A DNA stretch of 64,000 nucleotides from Epsilonproteobacteria bacterium tcs-49. GTDB lineage: Bacteria; Campylobacterota; Campylobacteria; Campylobacterales; Sulfurovaceae. The number at the start of each line of letters is the position of its first letter. Within the stretch, counting starts at the first letter, position 1. Of the stretch, positions 44,463 to 62,080 are shown one piece after another. The DNA is taken from positions 62,001-126,000 of the forward strand of contig LLYS01000002.1 of NCBI GenBank assembly GCA_002049495.1. Direction: 5' to 3'. A program made the translations under genes and the position numbers. Below the pieces are notes generated by a model that was given only the letters and a program-made list of their open reading frames with translations, was not told where the DNA came from and made no database searches.

Positions 44463-45155
44463 ATGAGTAAAAGAATTAAACAATTAAGAGAAAAAATCGA
44501 CTTTGAAAAAACATACAGCCTCGATGACGCTGCCAAGATGGTAGCTGATTTGAAAACGGCTAAATTTGATGAAACGGTAGAGTTGGCGCTGAACCTCAAC
44601 GTCGACCCCAGACACGCCGACCAGATGGTACGCGGCGCTATCGTTTTGCCAAACGGTACGGGCAAAAGCGTAAAAGTAGCGGTTTTGGCAAAAGACGATA
44701 AAGCGGACGCGGCAAAAGCAGCCGGTGCGGATATCGTAGGAAGCGACGACCTGGTAGAGGATATCCAGGCGGGCAACATCAACTTCGACACGCTTATCGC
44801 AACCCCTGACATGATGGGCGTAGCGGGGAAAGTAGCGCGTGTTCTCGGGCCGAAAGGTTTGATGCCTAACCCTAAAAACGGTACGGTAACCCCCGACGTT
44901 GAAAAAGCGGTTAAAGAAGCAAAAGCGGGGAAAGTGAACTTTAGAGTCGACAAAAAAGGCAACATCCACGCCGGTGTGGGCAAAGCGAGCTTCAGCGCAG
45001 ACGCTATCAAAGAAAACTTGACGACGCTTTTGGCGGAAGTCAACAAGAAAAAACCCGCTGCCGCAAAGGGAAGATATATCACAAACGCCGCATTGTCTTT
45101 GACGATGAGCCCCTCTTTGCAACTTGACGCAGTGGAGCTACTCGACGTAAACTAG
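44463..45155 (+). CDS. rplA: 50S ribosomal protein L1
   Basis: 230-residue L1, stalk protein and likely autoregulator of the L11-L1 genes. Markers are [45 protein letters not shown] and [17 protein letters not shown]-type site before ATG 44463. The following 122 bases contain a leader for rplJ. Confidence 0.99.
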   Translation: MSKRIKQLREKIDFEKTYSLDDAAKMVADLKTAKFDETVELALNLNVDPRHADQMVRGAIVLPNGTGKSVKVAVLAKDDKADAAKAAGADIVGSDDLVEDIQAGNINFDTLIATPDMMGVAGKVARVLGPKGLMPNPKNGTVTPDVEKAVKEAKAGKVNFRVDKKGNIHAGVGKASFSADAIKENLTTLLAEVNKKKPAAAKGRYITNAALSLTMSPSLQLDAVELLDVN

Positions 45156-45277
45156 TCCCGTAAAGGACTTCATCTTAGACTTAAGAAAACGGGGGCAAGC
45201 GCTTAATCAGATCGGTTTTTTTCCGAAGCCGTGTGCCCTTTGGGACTGCCCTGTTTGAAGTCGGAAAGGAGAAACTG
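45156..45277 (+). promoter_or_regulatory. L10 leader (ribosomal protein autoregulatory region)
   Basis: The 122-base rplA-rplJ gap can form several stems: CCCGT at 45157-45161 pairs with ACGGG at 45189-45193, followed by GC-rich segments and a short CGG-T7-CCG element. Its position is that of the L10 leader, to which the L10/L12 complex binds to control rplJL translation. The call is by location and folding potential, not by a covariance search. Confidence 0.6.
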
Positions 45278-45793
45278 ATGACAAGAAGCGAAAAGGTTCA
45301 ATTAGTTGAAACCCTGACCGAAGAGTTCAGCGCGTCAAACGGTATCGTCGTTGCCGATTATAAAGGCATGACCGTTGCCGAGATGGAAGCGATGAGAAAG
45401 TTGGCCAGAGAAGCCGACGTGAAGGTTCGGGTTTTAAACAACAGATTGACCAAAATTGCTCTTGAAAATGCAGAAAAACCCGGTCTTGAACTTACGGGGA
45501 CCAACATCGCCCTTTGGGGTGAAGATCTCGTAAGCGTCGCCAAGGCTGCGGTAAAAGCTGCTGAAGAGAGTGATGACAAGTTAACGCTTAAAGCCGGACA
45601 CATCGAAGGTGAAGCGGTTGATGTCAAAGAGATCGTGGCTTACTCCAAACTGCCTGGCAGAGAAGAGCTTTTGGGAATGCTGCTTTCTACATGGACTGCA
45701 CCTGCGAGAGATATGGCTGGTGTGCTTAACGCGGTACCGAACAATTTCGTAACAGTGCTTGAGAATATCAGACAAAGCAAAGAGTCTGCGTAA
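45278..45793 (+). CDS. rplJ: 50S ribosomal protein L10
   Basis: 171 residues from ATG 45278 after AAAGGAG; a longer reading lies in the leader and is rejected. N-terminal rRNA-binding part (SNGIVVADYKGMTVAEMEAMRKLAREADVKVRVLNNRL order) and the C-terminal helix that carries L12 dimers (ARDMAGVLNAVPNNFVTVLENIRQ). Controlled by the preceding leader; followed by a terminator-like hairpin. Confidence 0.98.
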   Translation: MTRSEKVQLVETLTEEFSASNGIVVADYKGMTVAEMEAMRKLAREADVKVRVLNNRLTKIALENAEKPGLELTGTNIALWGEDLVSVAKAAVKAAEESDDKLTLKAGHIEGEAVDVKEIVAYSKLPGREELLGMLLSTWTAPARDMAGVLNAVPNNFVTVLENIRQSKESA

Positions 45794-45818
45794 TTAGCGT
45801 CAAGTATTGAGTAGAGTT

Positions 45819-45840
45819 GAGCACATCAGTGCTCTTTTTT
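45819..45840 (+). terminator. Terminator-like hairpin between rplJ and rplL
   Basis: GAGCAC (45819-45824) pairs with GTGCTC (45829-45834) around an ATCA loop, followed by six Ts. It looks like a weak intrinsic terminator or attenuator 25 bases after rplJ. A TATAAC -10-like motif after it (about 45847-45852) could start a separate rplL message. Confidence 0.65.
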
Positions 45841-45885
45841 AAATACGTATAACAAAAACAGAAAATATTTGAAAAAGGAAATAAA

Positions 45886-46266
45886 ATGGCAATCACAAAA
45901 GAAGATGTAATTGAATATATCTCAAACATGTCCGTATTGGAGCTTTCTGAGCTAGTAAAAGAATTTGAAGAAAAATTCGGTGTATCTGCGCAGCCTACAG
46001 TTGTAGCTGGCGGTGCTGCTGCCGGCGGTGAAGCTGGTGGAGCTGCTGAAGAGCAAACTGAATTCGATGTTGTTCTTACAGACGCCGGCGCGAAAAAGAT
46101 CAACACGATTAAAGTCGTAAGAGCCGTAACCGGTCTTGGACTTAAAGAAGCGAAAGCTGCAGTTGAAGAACTTCCCCACACACTTAAAGAGGGTGCTGAA
46201 AAAGAAGAAGCTGAAGAGATCAAAAAGCAGATCGAAGAAGCTGGCGCAAAGTGCGAACTTAAGTAA
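45886..46266 (+). CDS. rplL: 50S ribosomal protein L7/L12
   Basis: 126-residue stalk protein. N-terminal dimerisation part ([26 protein letters not shown] order), an Ala/Gly-rich hinge (about 37-52), and the C-terminal factor-binding domain with [37 protein letters not shown] before ATG 45886. Strong AT-ending codon use. Confidence 0.99.
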   Translation: MAITKEDVIEYISNMSVLELSELVKEFEEKFGVSAQPTVVAGGAAAGGEAGGAAEEQTEFDVVLTDAGAKKINTIKVVRAVTGLGLKEAKAAVEELPHTLKEGAEKEEAEEIKKQIEEAGAKCELK

Positions 46267-46276
46267 TTTAGTTTTT

Positions 46277-46299
46277 GTCCGGGGGATTCACCCCCGGGC
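46277..46299 (+). terminator. GC-rich hairpin after rplL
   Basis: A nine-base stem (46277-46285 with 46291-46299, one T-G pair) and five-base ATTCA loop, ten bases after rplL. No T-run follows, so it may be an RNA-processing or 3'-end stabilising structure rather than a full terminator. Confidence 0.55.
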
Positions 46300-46332
46300 T
46301 ATCCCTACACATTTATTTACCAAAATAATTTG

Positions 46333-46377
46333 AAACCATTGCATTGCAATCGCTTCGATTGTATCGTGCAATGGTTT
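46333..46377 (+). promoter_or_regulatory. Large hairpin in the rpoB leader
   Basis: An 11-base perfect outer stem (46333-46343 with 46367-46377) encloses an inner 6-base stem (CAATCG 46347-46352 with CGATTG 46356-46361). It ends 32 bases before the rpoB ATG and is followed by TTTTAC-type sequence. It could be an attenuator or processing site that adjusts rpoBC output relative to rplL. Confidence 0.6.
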
Positions 46378-46397
46378 TACCATTTACCCCAAAATAA

Positions 46398-55083
<8,686 letters not shown>

Positions 55084-55150
55084 GAAGAGGAGGGAGCGTT
55101 CAAGCTTCCTTCCCGTATGCGTAGAAAAATAAACTCTGTGGGGTAAGCCG

Positions 55151-55666
55151 CTAAAAGCTGTAGCTGACCCCCATCATCCCGATGTCGATACCGTCATTGG
55201 GCTCTTTTAAGCCTGCATTGGAGTAGTGCATATAGCGCAGGTGCAGATCAAAATCCCCCCGTTTTACCCCGATACCGAATCTATCTTCAAATTGAAATGC
55301 CGAGGACATATTGCGCCCGTCGATCATCGTATCCGAAATCAAAGCGGCCCCGATCCCCGCCTCAAGGTAGGGTTTGTAAGCGACATCGGTGTGAAAGTTC
55401 ATGGTAAAGACCGGAGAGTAGGCGATCCCGGTGATGTCGTCGTGATCTCCGTCCCAGTAGTTGAGAGAAAGCTCATGGTATCCGGAGATGTCAAAAATGC
55501 CGTTTTGGTACAAAGGGGTTTGAAAATCTTTTCTCAGCCCCACGCGAAGGATTTTGATATCGTCGTTACTTTGACCCCCGTCGATCACGACCGAAGAGAT
55601 ATCGGAAGCAAAAAGCGGTGTGTGGCTCAGTGCAAGCAGGCCCGTTAGCAGTAGTTTTTTATACAT
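55151..55666 (-). CDS. pagL: PagL-like lipid A 3-O-deacylase (acyloxyacyl hydrolase family)
   Basis: 171-residue outer-membrane beta-barrel with a signal peptide (about 1-20, cleavage LFA/SD). PagL enzymes remove the 3-O acyl chain from lipid A. The active-site stretch is HYSNAGLKEPNDGID with H147, S149 and N150; the position of the catalytic glutamate of Pseudomonas PagL appears to be D161 here. Alternating hydrophobic strands fill the rest, ending in a terminal aromatic (SYSF). Convergent with rpoC across 67 bases, monocistronic. Confidence 0.85.
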   Translation of the reverse strand: MYKKLLLTGLLALSHTPLFASDISSVVIDGGQSNDDIKILRVGLRKDFQTPLYQNGIFDISGYHELSLNYWDGDHDDITGIAYSPVFTMNFHTDVAYKPYLEAGIGAALISDTMIDGRNMSSAFQFEDRFGIGVKRGDFDLHLRYMHYSNAGLKEPNDGIDIGMMGVSYSF

Positions 55667-55756
55667 GAGTTCATCCCCGTTAACTTTTTATTAATTATTA
55701 TAATATATTTTGGTAAGAGTAGGCTTGTAAAGGAGGGTCCCAAAGGAGAGGAGGGG

Positions 55757-56377
55757 TTAAACGACCCGTTTCTCCTCACCTTTTATCACCCGGACGAGAT
55801 TGGGGATATGTTTATAAAAGACGATAAAGCTGATCAGCCAGATCGGGGCATGGGAGTTGATCTCGGGCACTTGGGGATGGATGATGTAACTTGCCGCGAT
55901 AAACGCCGCCAGTCCGATCAGGGAGGAAAGCGAAGAGATGCGCAGGGTTTTCCCCGCGACGACCCAGGCTATAAGGGCGATCACTGCTTCGATCGGTAAC
56001 ATCAGGGCAAAAACGCCCAGTCCCGTGGCGACCCCTTTGCCCCCTTCGAATTTCAAATAGGGGCTGAAGCAGTGGCCGACGACGGCGAGAAAGCCGATCA
56101 TCCACAATTCGTGAGCGCCCAATCCCATAAGCATCGCAACGACCATAACCGAAACCCCTTTCAGGGCGTCAAGAACCACGGTAGCGATGGCAAGCTTTTT
56201 GGCCAGATCGGGGTTTTGTTCCTTGACCACGCGTAAAACGTTGGTGGCACCGATGCTTTTACTCCCGCTTTTGGAGATGTCTGTTTTGGCGAAGGTGCGT
56301 GCAAGCAGCAGCCCGAAGGGGATAGCCCCTACCAGGTAGCCGACAAGATAGAAAACGATATTGATATGAAGCTCCAC
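55757..56377 (-). CDS. plsY: Glycerol-3-phosphate acyltransferase PlsY
   Basis: 206-residue inner-membrane enzyme that moves an acyl group from acyl-phosphate to glycerol-3-phosphate, the first step of phospholipid synthesis. Motifs: VGAIPFGLLLAR, the SGSKSIGATNVLR motif, GHCFSPYLKFEGGKGVATGLG and the last-helix basic end. About five to seven membrane helices. ATG 56377 follows a GGA-type site. It is divergent from nadA. Confidence 0.97.
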   Translation of the reverse strand: MELHINIVFYLVGYLVGAIPFGLLLARTFAKTDISKSGSKSIGATNVLRVVKEQNPDLAKKLAIATVVLDALKGVSVMVVAMLMGLGAHELWMIGFLAVVGHCFSPYLKFEGGKGVATGLGVFALMLPIEAVIALIAWVVAGKTLRISSLSSLIGLAAFIAASYIIHPQVPEINSHAPIWLISFIVFYKHIPNLVRVIKGEEKRVV

Positions 56378-56449
56378 ATAGATCCTTTCTTGTGTTTCAT
56401 TGTGTAACGTCGGGTTTATCAGAGTGTACCATTTTATCTAATTTTATGT

Positions 56450-56455
56450 TAAAAT
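56450..56455 (+). promoter_or_regulatory. Candidate extended -10 element upstream of nadA
   Basis: TAAAAT with a TG dinucleotide just upstream (TGTTAAAAT), 84 bases before nadA in the 161-base plsY/nadA divergent region. Motif evidence only; the remaining sequence of the gap shows no other clear signal. Confidence 0.35.
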
Positions 56456-56538
56456 TAGAGATTGTACAAAGCACAAAACAACTAAATTGCAGGTATTAAA
56501 GTTTTTGTAAGATATCTATTGAAAAAGCAGGAAAGAGT

Positions 56539-57525
56539 ATGGATTACGTTAAAGAGATTGAAAAATTAAAAAAAGAGCTCGATGTCACCGTCGTAGGCCA
56601 CTTTTACCAAAAGGACGAAGTGTTTGCCATGGCCGATATCACCGGTGACTCTTTGGAACTTGCCAAAAAGTGCAAAGCGGACAAAGCGCAAAACGTGGTG
56701 TTTTGCGGTGTCGGGTTTATGGGACAAAGCGTTAAGATCATCGCCCCTGAAAAGCGGGTTTTTATGCCGCGCGTGGCGTGCTGTTCCATGGCGAAGATGA
56801 TCGATAAAACCTATTTTGACGCCAGCATGGATTTTATGCAAAAGCACGGAATCGAAAAAGAGGGTATTCTGCCCATTACCTACATCAATTCCGACGCTTC
56901 GGTCAAAAGCGAAGTGGGCAAGATGGGCGGGCTGGTCTGTACCAGTTCCAACGCGTACAAGATTATCGAACGGGGATTGAAAAGCGGGAAGAAGATCTTT
57001 TTTATGCCCGATCGCTGTCTGGGGCAGAATTTTGCCAATGAGATGGGGCTTCGCTCCTGCGTTATCGGCGACGGGCAGGACCCCAAAGAGTGTGACGTGA
57101 TCTGTTTCGACGGCTTCTGTTCGGTGCACCAGCTTTTTACCCCCGATGACGTGGCGTTCTACCGTAACAAATACCCAGAGATCAGGATCGCCGTTCACCC
57201 CGAATGCGATCCTGAGGTATGCAAACTGGCGGATTTCGTGGGATCGACGAGCCAGTTGATCAAATATGTCCAGGCGCTGCCAAAGGAGCAAAAGGTCGCC
57301 GTGGGTACGGAGTATAACCTTGTCAATCGGATGCGGGAAAGCAACACGTACGTTCTTTCGGCGACGAAACCGGAGTGCCCGACGATGAACGAAACGACGC
57401 TGCAGGATCTTTATGAGTGTCTGGCGGCGATCAAGGCGGAAAAACCGATCAATGAAATCTTTGTGGACGAGGAAACGGCCAAATACGCCAACCTCGCCCT
57501 AGAGCGTATGCTCGAGGTCGTGTAA
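56539..57525 (+). CDS. nadA: Quinolinate synthase A
   Basis: 328-residue [4Fe-4S] enzyme that joins iminoaspartate and dihydroxyacetone phosphate into quinolinate for NAD synthesis. Likely cluster ligands are the cysteines in FCGVGFMGQS, GLVCTSSNA and KPECPTMNE. VVGHFYQKDEV at the start and RIAVHPECDPEV are family markers. It shares one base with nadC (TAATG), so the two are translated together. The GGAAAGAG site precedes ATG 56539. Confidence 0.97.
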   Translation: MDYVKEIEKLKKELDVTVVGHFYQKDEVFAMADITGDSLELAKKCKADKAQNVVFCGVGFMGQSVKIIAPEKRVFMPRVACCSMAKMIDKTYFDASMDFMQKHGIEKEGILPITYINSDASVKSEVGKMGGLVCTSSNAYKIIERGLKSGKKIFFMPDRCLGQNFANEMGLRSCVIGDGQDPKECDVICFDGFCSVHQLFTPDDVAFYRNKYPEIRIAVHPECDPEVCKLADFVGSTSQLIKYVQALPKEQKVAVGTEYNLVNRMRESNTYVLSATKPECPTMNETTLQDLYECLAAIKAEKPINEIFVDEETAKYANLALERMLEVV

Positions 57526-58343
57526 TGCAAAAATTGGAGTTTGTCAAAGCCGTGCTGCGGGAGGATCTGGGCAGGGGCGATCTTTTTGCCAGAGTGATGC
57601 CCTCCTCCCCCGCCAAAGCGTATATTCTCGCTAAAAGCGACGGCGTACTGGCGGGCAGGGAGTATGTGCAGGCGTTGGCCACACTGTATGAGCTTCAGCT
57701 GCAGTGGAACAAAACAGACGGCGAAAGTTTTCAAAAGGGGGAAAAACTGCTGGAGCTGCAAAGCGACTCCCACACCCTCATGGCCGTAGAGCGGACTTTG
57801 CTCAACATACTGCTGCACGCCAGTTCTATCGCTACGCTAACGCATAAATATGTCCAGAAACTTGCCGAGTACGATACCCTGCTGCTGGATACGCGCAAAA
57901 CCCGTCCGGGGTTGAGGGAGTTTGAAAAGTACGCCACCCGCATGGGGGGCGGGGTGAACCACCGGATGGGCCTGGATGATTCGCTGATGCTTAAAGATAC
58001 CCATCTCAAAACGATCCACGATTTGGAAGCTTTTATCAAGCAGGCCCGCAAACAGATCCCCTTTACCGCAAAGATCGAGGTGGAGTGTGAGGATTTGGCT
58101 CAGGTACAAAACGCTTTTGCCGCGGGAGCGGATGTGGTGATGTGTGACAATATGAGTATAGAACAGATGCAAGCGGCGGTAGCACTGCGCAACGAGCACT
58201 ATCCCAAAGTTTTGCTCGAAGCCAGCGGCAACGTCACCCTGGATCGCCTTGAGGAGATTGCGCAAACGGGGATCGACGCCATCAGTACAGGGGCGACGGT
58301 GCATCAGGCAAACTGGATCGACCTTTCCATGAAGGTGGAGTAA
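57525..58343 (+). CDS. nadC: Nicotinate-nucleotide pyrophosphorylase (carboxylating)
   Basis: 272 residues. Converts quinolinate and PRPP to nicotinate mononucleotide. Markers: REDLGRGDLFARV, VERTLLNILLHASSIATLT, DTRKTRPGLREFEKYATRMGGGVNHRMGL order, KIEVECEDL and the LLEASGNVTLDRL end. Starts on the last base of the nadA stop. nadB is not in the window. flhB follows after 71 bases. Confidence 0.97.
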   Translation: MQKLEFVKAVLREDLGRGDLFARVMPSSPAKAYILAKSDGVLAGREYVQALATLYELQLQWNKTDGESFQKGEKLLELQSDSHTLMAVERTLLNILLHASSIATLTHKYVQKLAEYDTLLLDTRKTRPGLREFEKYATRMGGGVNHRMGLDDSLMLKDTHLKTIHDLEAFIKQARKQIPFTAKIEVECEDLAQVQNAFAAGADVVMCDNMSIEQMQAAVALRNEHYPKVLLEASGNVTLDRLEEIAQTGIDAISTGATVHQANWIDLSMKVE

Positions 58344-58414
58344 ACCGCTAATTTTCAGGAGCCCGAGGGGGGAAGTCAACCGCCCGGGGCCTACGCACAT
58401 AGAGAGGCAGATAG

Positions 58415-59482
58415 ATGGCAGACGAAGAGGAAAAGACCGAAGAACCCACCCCAAAGAAACTCGAGGACGCCAAAAAAGAGGGAAACGTTCCCAAAAGCCA
58501 GGATACCAGCGGGGTGGTGACGCTTTTGATGGCGATCGGGATGATGTATCTGTTTTTAGACGATATGATGCGTGAAATGGGCAAGATGATCAAATACTAT
58601 TTCTCCTTCATCGGCCAGGATATGACCCTCGATACCCTCCAAAACTTTATCCTTTTCACGATCAAGGAGTTGACCCTGATCATTCTGCCCGTAGCCCTGC
58701 CCATCGCTTTTGCCGGCCTTGTGGGCGGCTGGCTGCAGTTTGGTTTTGTCTACACCACCAAACCCCTGGTACCGGATTTAAAAAAGATCGATCCCATCAA
58801 GGGGTTGAAAAATCTGATTTCGCTAAAAAAGCTGGTGGAGGGGTTGAAGATCATTTTGAAAGTGGGGTCGGTTTTCGGCGTCGCCACTTACGTGGCCTGG
58901 GGGTTGATCGAAGAGTTGCCCACCGTAACGCTGTTTCATCTGCCCGAGCAGCTCAAATGGCTGGCCGAAAATATCCTGATCATCGTACTGATCATGGCGG
59001 CGCTGCTGTTTGTACTGGCCGTAATCGATCTGATCTTTGTGCGCTACAACTATTTCAAACAGTTGCGCATGAGCCAAAAAGAGGTCAAAGATGAGCATAA
59101 AAATATGGAGGGGGATCCCCAGATCAAAGCCAAGATTCGCGAAACGCAGATGAAGATGGCGCGGGGGCGGATGCTCGCTGACGTAGCGGATGCGGATGTG
59201 GTCGTCACCAACCCCACCCACTACGCGGTAGCCCTGCGCTACAAAGAGGGTGCCGACAGTGCCCCCAAGGTGTTGGCAAAGGGTGCGGACCACCTGGCGT
59301 TTAAAATCCGTGAAGTCGCCATTGAGAATCAGGTGCAGATCGTGGAGAACCCGCCCCTTGCCAGGGAGCTGTACCGCGTAACCGAAGTGGGTGAGAGTAT
59401 TCCCGACGAACTCTACCAGGCGGTTGCGGAAGTCTTGGCGTACGTATATAAAATCAATCAGAAAAAGCTGCAGCAGAGTTAA
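58415..59482 (+). CDS. flhB: Flagellar biosynthesis protein FlhB
   Basis: 355-residue inner-membrane component of the flagellar type III export gate that switches substrate from rod/hook to filament. The acidic/basic N-terminus ([22 protein letters not shown]) and four membrane segments are followed by the cytoplasmic domain with the self-cleaving NPTH motif (around residue 266, [10 protein letters not shown]). Full length with no deviations. It indicates a motile organism. Isolated from other flagellar genes, beside nadAC. Confidence 0.98.
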   Translation: MADEEEKTEEPTPKKLEDAKKEGNVPKSQDTSGVVTLLMAIGMMYLFLDDMMREMGKMIKYYFSFIGQDMTLDTLQNFILFTIKELTLIILPVALPIAFAGLVGGWLQFGFVYTTKPLVPDLKKIDPIKGLKNLISLKKLVEGLKIILKVGSVFGVATYVAWGLIEELPTVTLFHLPEQLKWLAENILIIVLIMAALLFVLAVIDLIFVRYNYFKQLRMSQKEVKDEHKNMEGDPQIKAKIRETQMKMARGRMLADVADADVVVTNPTHYAVALRYKEGADSAPKVLAKGADHLAFKIREVAIENQVQIVENPPLARELYRVTEVGESIPDELYQAVAEVLAYVYKINQKKLQQS

Positions 59483-59483
59483 C

Positions 59484-59855
59484 TTAAAACAGGTCGCGGA
59501 TGCGCGCTTTCAACCCCTCGTCGATGCGGGCGAGCCCGGCGTCTTTGAGGTATGCCAGGGTGACCTCGGCGCTAAAGAGCAGCTGCTGCTTTCTAAAGAT
59601 CTCCTGCTTGATGGCAAAGGAGCTGTTTTTCATCCAAAGCAGCTTGCTCTTCACCTCAAGCAGGTCTCCCAGTTTTGCACTGGCTTTAAAATCGGCATTG
59701 AGCTTTTTGACCACAAACCCCTCCCTCTCTCCGCCTGGCATCAGACCCCTGGAAAAGAAGCGCTCGCTGCGGGCCCGTTCGCAAAAGTTGATATACTGCG
59801 AATGGTAAACGATCCCGCCGCAATCGGTATCTTCGTAATAGATTCGTATCTGCAT
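59484..59855 (-). CDS. ybgC: YbgC-type acyl-CoA thioesterase
   Basis: 123-residue hot-dog-fold thioesterase, from ATG 59855 with GGGAG before it; a longer start adds 13 residues without support. The active-site segment YYEDTDCGGIVYHSQYINFCERAR contains the catalytic D11 and H18. The family acts on short-chain acyl-CoA or acyl carrier protein and is linked to the Tol-Pal system in E. coli; no tol genes are near. Convergent with flhB with only one base between the ends. Confidence 0.93.
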   Translation of the reverse strand: MQIRIYYEDTDCGGIVYHSQYINFCERARSERFFSRGLMPGGEREGFVVKKLNADFKASAKLGDLLEVKSKLLWMKNSSFAIKQEIFRKQQLLFSAEVTLAYLKDAGLARIDEGLKARIRDLF

Positions 59856-59978
59856 GATCTCCCTTTGATCGGTTTTGCAAATTATACTGCGCAACCCTTT
59901 AAGATCAGGTAGTTGTAACCGTTAAATTTTTTTTACATAAAATTTTGCTATAGTAAGGAAAAATTTTATCTAATAGTA

Positions 59979-60715
59979 ATGGATATGGATAGACGACACT
60001 TTTTACGCAATGCAACAGTTTCCTTAGCAGCACTTTCCGGTCCCGCATGGGCATCTACGGAACCCAGAGACAGCGGTATGCAGCTTATCGCCGATATCGA
60101 CAACCGCCTGAAGCGGTTGCGGTCGGTGGTGGGCTTTGGCAATTTCAACGTTATCGGGTTTGACCGGGCTTTGCAGTATGCCCGTACCTACTCCAGCATC
60201 GGGGCGTTTACAAAAGAGGAGTTGCAGTTTATCGAAATTCTTTTTTACGCCGATCCGGGACAGTTCGGCTTTTACGGAAAGCGCACCTGCAACTCCCTGA
60301 CCCAGCAGATCCCCATGAAAGAGGTGACCAAAGTTCCCTATACGGGGCACTACGTCTACAAGGATTTTCACGCCACCTATGAAAAGATTTGCCGCGACGT
60401 GGGAAAGAGTTTGATCCTTACCTCCGGGGTGCGCAGCGTCGTCAAGCAGCTAAGCCTCTTTTTGAGCAAGGTGCGCAAATGTGACGGCAGTATCGCCCTG
60501 GCGGCACACTCCATCGCCCCTCCGGGGTACTCCTACCACTCCATAGGCGATTTCGACGTGGGCAAAGTGGCTTTGGCTGGGCAAACTTTACCAGCCGTTT
60601 TGCGCAAACGGAGGAGTTTAAAAAGTTGATCCGGTTAAACTATATCGATATCCGCTACCGGCAAAACAACCGCGACGGAGTCCGGTACGAACCCTGGCAC
60701 GTCAAGATGATTTAA
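59979..60715 (+). pseudogene. Tat-exported VanY-like D-alanyl-D-alanine carboxypeptidase, frameshifted
   Basis: Peptidoglycan-type M15 carboxypeptidase with a Tat signal (RRHFLRN, residues 5-11, then a hydrophobic stretch to AWAS). The first frame (216 residues) has the zinc-ligand motif SYHSIGDFD (H187, D193) and then runs into an unrelated tail. The correct continuation (FGWANFTSRFAQTEEFKKL and the last zinc ligand in EPWHVK) is in another frame ending at 60715. The total is 737 bases, one short of 246 codons; adding one G in GTGG at about 60568-60570 restores an intact 245-residue enzyme. As read, it lacks its final zinc ligand. Either a true mutation or a sequence error. Confidence 0.85.
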
Positions 60716-60716
60716 A

Positions 60717-61502
60717 TTAGCGTTTCTTTTTACGCTTTCTTTTTTTCTTGTTGCGCTTGCTAAAGAGGATAAGCTCCTCCACCGTTTCCACATCTTTAGG
60801 CAGCTTTGACAGAATAATCTGCAGCAGTTTCGCCGTGGCTTTGGCATCGCTGAGCGCGCGGTGGTGGGCATCGTTTTCTAGGTTGAGCTGCTCATTGAGG
60901 TAACTCAATCCGTATTTGGCGCTTTCGATCGTCTTTTTAGCCAGATCGATGGTACAGACTTTGCGGTTGGCAAGCTCTCCCAGCCCGTAGCGCTTGAGTG
61001 ACTTGGAGAGAAACTTATAATCAAAATCCACGTTGTGGGCGACAAAGACCGCATCCCCCAAAAACTGTTTAAACTCGTGAAGCACGGTTTTGAGTTTCGG
61101 GGCATCGAGCAGCTGCAGCGCTTCGATGCCGGTGATTTTGGTGATATATTTGGGGATGTAGCTGCAGTGGATCAAGCTTTCGAAGGTATCGATCACTTCG
61201 CCGTCTTGCATCTTGACCGCACCGATTTCGATGATTTGCGAACTGTCGGGCTTGCCACCGTTGGTTTCTAGATCCACGATACAGAAGGTGGCGTCCTCGA
61301 TCCGCTGGTACTGGGTGGTCAGAAAGTAGCGGTTTTCCTTTTCATTTTTTTCGATGGGGAAGCCCGAAGCCTGCAGCAGCATGCAGATCGCGTCGCTGCT
61401 TTCCTGTACGCTGCTGTGTTTTTTGACGATGGAGTTGAACTTTTCCTGGGTCAACTCTCCCCGTTCCAGGGCGTGTTCGAGAATTTCAGCGGTTTTTTGC
61501 AT
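60717..61502 (-). CDS. DnaQ-like 3'-5' exonuclease
   Basis: 261 residues from ATG 61502; a longer reading adds a basic stretch from within trpF and is rejected. An N-terminal helical part (about 1-65) precedes an RNase T/DnaQ exonuclease domain with CIVDLETNG (ExoI), HNVDFDYKFL (ExoII) and HHRALSDAKAT (ExoIII), keeping D, E, D, H and D. It may be the proofreading epsilon subunit or a PolC-type exonuclease. The C-terminus is a basic tail (NKKKRKRKKKR). It overlaps the trpF end by 17 bases. Confidence 0.88.
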   Translation of the reverse strand: MQKTAEILEHALERGELTQEKFNSIVKKHSSVQESSDAICMLLQASGFPIEKNEKENRYFLTTQYQRIEDATFCIVDLETNGGKPDSSQIIEIGAVKMQDGEVIDTFESLIHCSYIPKYITKITGIEALQLLDAPKLKTVLHEFKQFLGDAVFVAHNVDFDYKFLSKSLKRYGLGELANRKVCTIDLAKKTIESAKYGLSYLNEQLNLENDAHHRALSDAKATAKLLQIILSKLPKDVETVEELILFSKRNKKKRKRKKKR

Positions 61503-62079
61503 TATCGATAAACTTTTGTACCCGTTGCAGGTCTTTTTTTCCCTTGTACGCTTCCACGCCGCTGCTGACGTCCACCCCGTAAAATCCGTGGGATAAAACC
61601 TGCGGAAGGTTATCGGGGTCAAGTCCCCCCGCAAGGATCGTTTTGGAGTTGTCGCGATCTGCAAACCACTCCAGGTTCAGCCGCTTTCCGCTGCCCCCGT
61701 AGCATTCGCAGTAACTGTCCACGATACGGTAGCGTGAGGCGAAGCGCTCCAAATCTTCGGGTTTGCGCGCACGTATCACGGGAAGGGCGGGGAAGGCTAT
61801 TTTGCCCAGAAAGGCTTCATCGATCTCAAAGTGCAGCTGGGCCCGGTCCAGGCGGCACAGACGCATCGTCTGGTTGATGCGATCGGCAGTTTCGTTGACA
61901 AACAGGCCCACGGTGGTGACAAAGGGGGGCAGCTGCGAAATGATCCTCGCCGTCTCCTCGGGCGTGATAAAGCGGGGGGAATTTTCGTAAAAAACGAACC
62001 CCAGCGCGTCCGCACCGCAGCTGGCGGCAAACAGGGCGTCCTCAAGGTTGGTGATGCCGCAGATTTTGACGGAGGGCAT
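61486..62079 (-). CDS. trpF: Phosphoribosylanthranilate isomerase
   Basis: 197-residue TIM-barrel enzyme, step 3 of tryptophan synthesis. Markers: MPSVKICGITNLEDAL with the catalytic cysteine, ADALGFVFYENSPRFI, the VGLFVNET strand, and LAGGLDPDN followed by GVDVSSGVE. It starts one base after the rpe stop. No other trp genes here. The sequence is slightly shorter than usual at the N-terminus but complete. Confidence 0.97.
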   Translation of the reverse strand: MPSVKICGITNLEDALFAASCGADALGFVFYENSPRFITPEETARIISQLPPFVTTVGLFVNETADRINQTMRLCRLDRAQLHFEIDEAFLGKIAFPALPVIRARKPEDLERFASRYRIVDSYCECYGGSGKRLNLEWFADRDNSKTILAGGLDPDNLPQVLSHGFYGVDVSSGVEAYKGKKDLQRVQKFIDNAKNR

Positions 62080-62080
62080 A

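Noticed and set aside
55084-55150. Possible terminator after rpoC
   Set aside because: A nine-base stem can be drawn with two G-T pairs, but there is no T-run, so I do not report it as a feature.
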